DNA from: Cacajao melanocephalus
Lineage: Eukaryota > Chordata > Mammalia > Primates > Pitheciidae
DNA length: 64,000 bases
Assembly: GCA_963573385.1 (NCBI GenBank)
Contig: CAUYLG010033147.1
Location: 43,960-107,959 of the forward strand
Reading direction: 5' to 3'
Notes under the pieces: model-generated
Told to the model about the DNA's origin: nothing
The model's database searches: none
What the model saw: only the letters and a program-made list of their open reading frames with translations
Shown here: in pieces, positions 56,094-64,000 of the stretch
Layout: every line of letters starts with the position of its first letter
Position numbering within the stretch: position 1 is the first letter of the stretch
Made by a program: the position numbers and the translations under genes

Positions 56094-56134
56094 GGATGAA
56101 TGAATGAATAAATGAATAAATGAATAAATAAATA
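56094..56134. repeat. (GAAT/AAAT)n tetranucleotide repeat
   Basis: A GATGGATGAATGAATGAATAAATGAATAAAT-type run, following an L2- or MIR-like stretch. Confidence 0.9.
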
Positions 56135-56479
56135 AGCCATTAAGAAACTACCCCTATGCTAGCATATTTATCTCTGGATGAAATATTCCAAAATTAGATA
56201 CTGATTTCTTCATCATGTAATATTTGTCATCTTCTAATTATTATCTTCTCTGTGTTTACTTTTTGTATGCTATAAATTTACTTTCTACTTTCAAGTAGGA
56301 GTATATGTGTGCTAATGACGGCCAAATTCTCTCAAGATAATTATATTAGTTCTAGAGAATTATACTTTGTATTTAAATAATTAAATCTTTTTCTGTAAAA
56401 TATTTTGTCTAATTTTATTTACTTTAAAATAACACTACGTGGATAATAATTGCATATAAGTAAATTTCAGTGGCTGGTA

Positions 56480-56660
56480 TTATTTACATATATATCACAT
56501 AATTTATACAAATATTTATAATGTGTATATCTATGTAAATATACATGATTTATATAAATGTAACTAATTTATATAAATATATGTAATTTAAATAAGCTTA
56601 TAGCTATATGTAATTTATATTTATATATGTGTGTATATTTATATATAAGTAGTTATATAA
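56480..56660. repeat. AT-rich low-complexity region
   Basis: Repeated ATATATAAAT / TTTATATAAAT / TGTAATTTATAT motifs with almost no G or C. Confidence 0.8.
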
Positions 56661-58338
56661 GTATACACAAAGCAGAGACTTCTAACAATGTATACTTTTA
56701 AAATATAAATAATAAATATTGATTGAATATTTAATGCATAGTAGTGTGGTTTATAGAAACAATGAAAGTAATGAAGCTTTATATTCTACTACTTGACACT
56801 ACGAAAAATAATAAATATAAATATTGAGTAAAATGTATTTCCATGCCTAAGTCTTAGAGTATAAATGGCTGTTGAAATGTTCAGAACTAATTCCATAGCA
56901 TAAATATAAGAAAGTCATGTAAATTAAATTTAAATTTAAACACATTTTCTTGTTTGTAAATTCTAATAACATTCAGACCATAGAGTTTAATGAAATACAC
57001 AAGGTAAAGTATCCAGAAACAGAGTGTTTTCCTTATAAACTGTTTTCCTTTTTGTAAGTTCTCTAAATCACATAACAGCCTTTAATAAGTTTTATAAACC
57101 TTGTAAAACTAGCGATTTATCTAGCATTTATTCAAATTATCTCTATGCTTAAGTGAAAGTTTTGTTTATTTGTAAGGTACAAGCATTGGTGGTTAAACAT
57201 GGTGTGGTTTTTGTGCTAGTATTTTGAGTAAATGTAGTCAATAATGATGTTAATTAGCTCATCTTAATATTAAATATCAATATAAGCAGTTAATTTTTTG
57301 TTTTATATTTTATTTTGTTTCGTTTTGTTTTTTAGCGATAAACATCCTGTTTCTGTGGATTTTACTTACTTTTATGGCAAAATTAGTAAAGGACATTTCT
57401 AAATTACATTTATCTAATGTTCTTATTTCCAAGAAAAAACAGTCTCTGGATATTAAATAACAATCATAAGAATACACATTTCCATGTTTCAGATTAACTT
57501 AAAGTCATGCTTCCTTATTATGAAAGGTAGTATAAAAATGTAAGTTATTTTTGCTATTTTATGGTAGATTTTATTACAGAAGTTGATTTTTTTTTTAAAT
57601 GGTTATCTCTTTTTTCTATTTCTTTTAGCTACTGATAAAGGGACGAGGCCAACACCAGAGGGAGCCCAAGTTACCTAACCCTGTTCTCAGGAGCTAAAGT
57701 GACATCATCAGTCATCCTATTCATAAGTAGATTTAATATTCAGAGTCAGCCCAACACAGCGAAGAATGGAAGAAATAAGTGATTTATTGAAGTGTATAAA
57801 AAATACGCTGCAACATATTTTTCACTAACACTGCAATTTCTTAAATAACTTTTAATGTTTTTTATGCAAAGGCATGAGCAATTTCTAAAACAACTTGGAA
57901 TCTTGAGTGAGAAAATGAATACGAGGGATAATGTGAATCCTTTAAGTTCTGAACTTCAGTGTACTTGGAATACATGGCCAATTCTCCTCCCCCATTCCAA
58001 AAACATATTACTTTACAGTATTCACAGTTTATCATTTTACTTTATTGTTTTATAAATGATAAAGTCCTTCTCTAAGTCCCTTTACCATTTCTTTCTCTTT
58101 ACCAGCCAGACTTTATTTTTTCCCTAAAATTAATACATGTGAAAAATATCTACAGCTAAGACAATCCACTTTTTCACTTAGGCTTCAGCAATAGCAACAC
58201 AGAGATTCCAACATTTCACCATACTCATGATTTAGTGATACAAGTTCTCTCTCTGAAACCAGCACATCAGGCAAAAGAAAAGGAGAGCTTGTGTTTGGTG
58301 AGGCTTGCTGGTTACAGTTCAAACATCCGGAGCGTCAG

Positions 58339-58356
58339 CCTTTGAACAACAAAAGG
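58339..58356. promoter_or_regulatory. Candidate TCF/SOX composite site
   Basis: CCTTTGAACAACAAAAGG is a near-palindrome. It joins a TCF/LEF-type CCTTTGAAC with an opposed SOX-type AACAAAAGG, and another CTCCTTTGCAG follows about 30 bp on. This is a motif match only. Confidence 0.25.
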
Positions 58357-59125
58357 AATTTCTAAATTCTCCTTTGCAGCAGCTTCTTAAAAGTGCTATT
58401 GATTGCATGCTTTTCAAATAATTCTAAAGCCAATTCATATAATCATAAGAAAATGATGTTCTATTTGCCATAGATATTTAATGTCCTTTTTTCCTTATTT
58501 TGTCTTTGAGGGTTTTTTTTTTTTTTTTAGTATATTCTGTCAAGGCAAATGGATAATGTGTTTCATAGTGGTGGAAGAAAAATAACTGGTTTATTTACAG
58601 CCAGTCCAGATATGAGAGTCTCACAATTTCTTTTGAAAATCATTCTTTCAGATTCCTGAATAAGTTTTAATTACTGCTGCTAAATCCTCATTAAAAAATT
58701 TGCAAGTGATTTTTAAACTTAAGATTATTGCAATACACCTTTCAAGAATGAATTTTGTCCTTTTATTCTCCTAATTATAATGCATATCTCTGACGCTTTT
58801 CATTAATTTATTTTTCCTTCTATGCTTTCTGTCCATTGATAAAGTTCATTGTAATTACCTAGAGCCTCCTTAACTAGCACCACCTTTCCTGCATAATGTG
58901 GTGATTTTCTGCTAACACCTTCCTCCCAGTCACTAGTTCTTTCCTTTGTCTCCTGAAACAAACTTCTATAAGAAAAGAAATAGATATTAGTAATTGCGCT
59001 AAATAGCAAATTAAATCTGTATGTCTAAAATTCAAAGAATCTTTCATTTCTCCAGTGGCTACATCTTAAAACTAAATGGAGAATTACCAATTAGAAAAAG
59101 GAGGGGTGAAGGTATTACTGCCTGA

Positions 59126-59476
<351 letters not shown>

Positions 59477-60072
59477 CACACCTTCTTATTGTGTACAAAT
59501 ATTTGTCCGTCTGGAAGGAGCAATAACTTTATTTTCTTTAAATGTTCATTCACTGAAAGGATGGCTAGTATGTATAAAAGTGTACATGTTCTTCTTAGAA
59601 TCATTCATTTGGAAAATATTTACACGCAAATTTTTCTGAAATTAGCCTTTTTTTTTTTTACAAAATATAACAATATACAAGTATTTTGACATTTCATTAG
59701 GCTAAGAGTAAGTGGGATGATGTCCTCAAAAAAAAACGAGGGGGTAAGAATTTGTAAAGAATAAGAAATCATCAGATATACTGGTACTACCTATTAATCA
59801 TGTGATTTTGATAACATTTCTTAAACCCTTTTTATTCTCAATTTCCTTGTTTGTAAATTCTAAAAATGTTATGTATCTCATGAAACTGTTATCTCAATGT
59901 AATGGATGGTTTATATAAAACATTTGGCATGCTGTATTTTATAATAGCCACTTGATAAATATAAGATATATTTTTAAATTTTTTACACATGAATACTGTA
60001 GTTGTACTGGAAATAATATTCATCTTTACAAATTTTCCCTCCAACACGTTGTATTGAACTTTTATTAAAGTT

Positions 60073-60122
60073 AGATAGATAGATGACAGATTAGGTGATA
60101 GATGGACAGGCAGATAGACAGG
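60073..60122. repeat. (GATA/GACA)-type degenerate tetranucleotide tract
   Basis: TAGATAGATAGATGACAG followed by GATAGATGGACAGGCAGATAGACAG. Confidence 0.8.
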
Positions 60123-62822
60123 GCTATTGTACTGAGCTCATTGGATTACTAAAGAAGATATTACCAATCAGTAAGAAATGTGTTTTACATGACCATCTCC
60201 TAAAAACACTCTTACATGTACACACTTTGCCTTGGTAGTAAGGGAATAAGAAGTATGTTTTTGTCAATTATTGTGATATTAAATCAATTTATACTCTGCA
60301 GCACACATCTGTGTTACCTTAAACCCTAACAAGTTGCTATTTAGATGTGTAGCTACCGTCCATTTGCCATGTTCTACCCTTGCCTCTACCCTCCACGGCC
60401 TTTCCCATGAAACAGACCTGCATGGATTCTGGACCTTCTCTTTTCATTATACTGAATTTTTCATTGTGAAAAACAAAGACCAAAACCAAAACTAAAAGTG
60501 TATCAACAATGTTTTCCTTTCTAGTCTCCTCACTTGGAGAAGGACAGAAAAGACCTACCCTGGAATATGAGATTTAGCAAACCACAATGGCATGTATGGT
60601 CCCAGCCACTTTTAGCTCAGCAGCCAGTTTGGCATCTGAGCATTCATTTCTCAGTCAGCTTCAAGCACATTTCCCAGTATATCCAGTCTAAATTTACAAG
60701 CATTTTATGATGACTTGTTTAGGGTTTAACACTGTATCCGTAAAAATATTAAGTGAATTCTCAAAAACATGTCACAGACTTAACAGAAAGGATTACTAGT
60801 TTCTGTTGGCAGCATATGTCTTAGTTTAATTAAAATACTTGATGAATAAATATGTACCATGAGTGTTGGAAATATAGCCAAAATGAAATACTGTCATCTT
60901 CTTAAATATTAGCAGGAAAAAGTCTGAAGCATAGAGTGAGTATGCAATATATACAGAAAATTACTGACAATAGTTGTAGTATACTGAAAAATGTCATATT
61001 TATTTATCATAATTTGGATGCAAGAAGCCAACAATAAAAAGCATGTCTTTTATTTTTAAAAATGAATTAGGCTTCTTTTATATTAACCAGTGTGCATACT
61101 TAAAAAAACAGAAAAAGTTTCAAAAGCCTGTGAGTTGCCTGTATCAAGCAGTAAGGGTCACCATAATTTGAACATTATTTTTATAATAACCTATTTTTAA
61201 AACCTCATTGAAAATTATATTTGTACATGTAACCACTTTTCAAAATGTGTAACAAACTCCTAGTGAAGAAGTGTTTCTGTGTCTTCATGGTATTCAGATG
61301 GTGCATTTGTTACATACTGATTTAGAGATGTGGCATTCAATTACAGCGAAGGGACCTGTATATCTAATTCCCCATGGTCAGACTGTGCGGACATTTCCCT
61401 TTCATGCTTCTGTACTCTCCATCATCCAGACAGAACAAGTGGTTGCCATGGGCAGCAAAACATTAGGGGAAGCGTGCTTGGTTAGTGACTGCTGATTGCA
61501 TAAGCCACTGCAGTCCATGAAAACTTGAGTTTCTGTGTTTTCTTTCATAATGAAAACCCTAGAACTATTTATGCCTGGATAACTGGAGAAGGCCTGATTT
61601 TGAAATAGATCCCCTTGGCTCCCAACCTTGCAAGAGTTTATCCAGCTTCTCACATGTAGGGGGGAGAAACACACCAAAAAAAACCTCTCATTGTCATTAA
61701 CACTGAATTAATTGAGGCATTAACACTGTAAAGTCATGATATAGAAACTAAATGTAGTTTTTTGTTCTCTCTTCTATTTTTCTGTGATATTCATTATGCA
61801 TTCCAAAATGCCTACACAAAATGATGTGTCAGGAAATGGCTAATTCATCTCTCTGTGTAATAGATTACATTCCTTTTCAATTGTTTTGATTGATAAGCAG
61901 TTAATCCAAAATTCAGTTTTGAGTAAAAGTTGGTTTAACAAAAGGGATAGAATATAGTCACAACATAGATAATCCAAAGTGATTAATAATATAAAAATCT
62001 TTCTTTCTAAAATAAATTTAGCTTCACATTTGCAATTTGAAGAAATTAATCTAGCATAGTTTTTCCCCTTTATTTGTACTTTTCAAATGGAGCTATGTTC
62101 AGTAACTATTGTATGTTTTCTACATACTAGAAAATTTTACACCACATTTTATGTTTTAGACATATAAATATACATTTACTTTATCTTTCTAAAATATTTT
62201 CCAATATCAGAACCTTCTTCAATCATTTTCTGTTTCACTTATCGCAACAAGAAAGACAAAGCTAATATTTCTTAAATATTTTCCATATCTCAGTATGTAA
62301 CAGTTCTAATTCAGAAGAAAAAATACATAAACATATAATACTAAACTTAAAAAAAAAGATAATGAAGGTATACCAAATACAGTCTAGATCAATTATTAGA
62401 AAACGTCAGTATTTTGGTTAGTTTAGTTAGGCCAGTTGTTCAGTGGCCTTGATGGGAATTTGAAACCATATTAAATATTCATCTCCAGTTCCTCTCTGTC
62501 ATAGACACATTTGGAATAGGTAGATAATAGTAAAGATAAGTCTAAAATCTTCCAATACTAGTTACTGAATAGCATCTGTTTCCTATTGAAGTATTTTTCC
62601 TACCCTAAAATGATGGGCACAGATGTAGGCATTTAACAGAACATCTAACAAAACTTGTGTTTTCTTGAGGTGTTTTATCCTACAATCTAGTAATTGAAGC
62701 TGGTTATGAATGGGCATTTTACATGTCTGAAAAATACAGAGTATAGAAACAAGATCCTCATTTATATGAGAATGTAATGAAAGCACAATAACTCATGCGT
62801 TAAGGACAAATATTTATAGTTA

Positions 62823-62865
62823 AATATATATATGTGTGTATATATATATATGTGTGTATGTATGT
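62823..62865. repeat. TA/TG dinucleotide tract
   Basis: ATATATATATGTGTGTATATATATATATGTGTGTATG-type alternating purine-pyrimidine sequence. Confidence 0.9.
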
Positions 62866-63161
62866 CAGTAGTTTAGAAAACATCAAAAAGAGTGATATAA
62901 ACATAAAAACACTAAAGAGTTTAAAATGATAAAATTGAGTTTGACAGAGCAATCTTTATATACAAAACTCTATGCAAATGAAGCATGCTAATCTCAAAGT
63001 CTGAAAAATGGAGTTTATATGGTTTTAATAATATTTCTGTATCTCTTTATGATTATAGTTCTCATAACAAAAACTCTCACTTCTTTGGTATACAAATTAA
63101 TATGGTGATAACTATACACATTTATTAAATAATGTTTATTTCTCATGAAAATAAGGAAATC

Positions 63162-63184
63162 TTTTTTTTATGTATAACATTGTT

Positions 63185-63223
<39 letters not shown>

Positions 63224-63571
63224 CTGTACTTTAGGGTCTGGGGTACATGTAAAGATCATGCAGGATTGTTGCATAGGTACACACATGGCAATGTAGTTTG
63301 CTGCCTCCATCACCCCACTACCCACATCTGGCATTTCTCCCCATGTTATCCCTCCCTGACCTCCCCACACCCCCTGATGTCCCTCCCTTCCCCGACAACA
63401 GACCCCAGTGTGTGATGCTCCCCTTCCTGTGTCCCTGTGTTCTCATTTTTCAACACCCAGCAATGAGTGAGGACATGCGGTGTCTGATTTTCTGTTCTTG
63501 TGTCAGTTTGCTGAGAATGATGGTTTCCAGATTCATCCATGTCCCTACAAAGGACACAAACTCATCAAAAG
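63162..63571 (-). mobile_element. 5'-truncated young L1 3' end, antisense, 10-bp TSD
   Basis: The reverse complement of an L1PA 3' UTR and final ORF2 bases runs from the tail at 63162 to 63571. TAAGGAAATC flanks it at 63152-63161 and 63572-63581. The tail contains (TTTA)10 at 63184-63223, then 'atgtataacattg' and a T-run, so it is more complex than a plain poly-A. Confidence 0.93.
63184..63223. repeat. (TTTA)10 tetranucleotide repeat in L1 tail
   Basis: An uninterrupted TTTA run derived from the L1 poly-A tail, likely to be length-polymorphic. Confidence 0.95.
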
Positions 63572-63585
63572 TAAGGAAATCCTAG

Positions 63586-63964
63586 TTGTTTTTAACTTGC
63601 TCAGATATCAGAAGAAAAAGTGTACAGCAAATTTAGGTATATGAGACCACAACCTCTCAAGATGTTTGAATTAAGTGGTAAATTACCAGCAAAGTTAAGA
63701 AAGTAAAGAAATTGAACTTTATCACAACCACATGGCAAATAATAAGGTGAATAAGCTAAAAGGAGAAAAGAGCATGTGGGTTGCAAGAAATAAAGTAAAA
63801 ATGCAAACACTTCATTAAGAAGCAAGTATGTGGCCATGAATTTTGACTGCCACCTAGAAAATAGACTAAATTCAAAAGAGCAGCAGCATATAAGCAAATA
63901 TAAAAGCAAAAACAGTTAAGTAAAGACACTATTTTAAGAACGGTTGAAATTCATTAAAATAACC
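63586..63964. other. Intergenic sequence between two L1 ends, no gene seen
   Basis: No recognised feature. This is the spacer of the inverted L1 pair. Confidence 0.5.
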
Positions 63965-63965
63965 C

Positions 63966-64000
63966 TCATTCTCAGCAAACTGACACAAGAACAGAAAATC
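63966..64000 (+). mobile_element. Start of another L1 3' end, sense, cut by window edge
   Basis: The last 35 bases match the 'ctcagcaaactgacacaag' part of the L1 3' end. They are the exact reverse complement of 63486-63520. The element continues beyond the window. Confidence 0.88.

Larger units (their letters stand above)
59495..63150. other. AT-rich intergenic sequence, no gene seen
   Basis: It holds simple repeats near 60075-60122 (GATA-type) and 62823-62865 (TA/TG). Open frames at 61271-61495 (+) and 61402-61677 (-) overlap on opposite strands and match no family I recognise. Confidence 0.5.

Noticed and set aside
57605..57735. Polypyrimidine tract plus TTTTAG followed by a GC-richer block, considered as an upstream lncRNA exon
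   Set aside because: There is no downstream donor with support, and T-rich tracts ending in AG are common in this AT-rich DNA.
61271..61677. Overlapping 74- and 91-residue frames on opposite strands, considered as a processed pseudogene
   Set aside because: I recognise no parent protein, poly-A tail or target duplication. Chance is the simpler explanation, though a translated search could change this.

Overview
This is vertebrate nuclear DNA from a primate, almost certainly human. It is AT-rich, has no operon-like gene packing, and is full of Alu, L1 (old L1M and young primate-type L1PA), MIR, Tigger, MaLR/THE1 and ERV-class repeats plus microsatellites. I recognise one protein-coding exon. 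On the minus strand at 32069-32123, an ATG opens an 18-codon reading frame, MSLLLSFYLLGLLVSSGQ, that runs into a consensus splice donor. I recognise this as the signal-peptide exon (exon 1) of NCAM2, neural cell adhesion molecule 2, which lies at 21q21 in human. The window would then be the reverse complement of the usual chromosome orientation.

Layout. Positions 1-32068 are the 5' part of NCAM2 intron 1, downstream of exon 1 on the minus strand. It holds six full-length Alus (plus a seventh inside the Tigger) and an Alu half, L1 fragments, three ERV1-type LTRs, a nearly full-length Tigger1 DNA transposon, and several MIR/L2 relics. A CpG island at about 31985-33075 covers exon 1, its 5' UTR and the promoter. 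It contains a (CAG)n tract, a G-quadruplex-prone GC-box tract and a GATGCT hexanucleotide array. From 33076 to 64000 is 5'-flanking intergenic DNA. It contains a large purine-rich minisatellite, MaLR/THE1 LTRs, five more Alus, an AT-rich palindrome, and a nested mosaic at 46603-52660. In that mosaic an old L1 is split by a younger 5'-inverted L1 and by an ERV-K-type LTR. Two young L1 3' ends lie in opposite orientation at the right edge.

Almost all the open reading frames seen in this window are chance or repeat-derived. I found no tRNA, rRNA, known small RNA, CRISPR array or complete protein-coding gene, and no sign of a novel multi-gene system. The most informative observations are structural: twin-primed L1 insertions, one probably carrying a 3' transduction; a near-palindrome around an Alu tail; repeat-rich promoter architecture; and candidate CTCF and REST-like sites. 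Repeat-family names are from memory of consensus features, and no database was searched.
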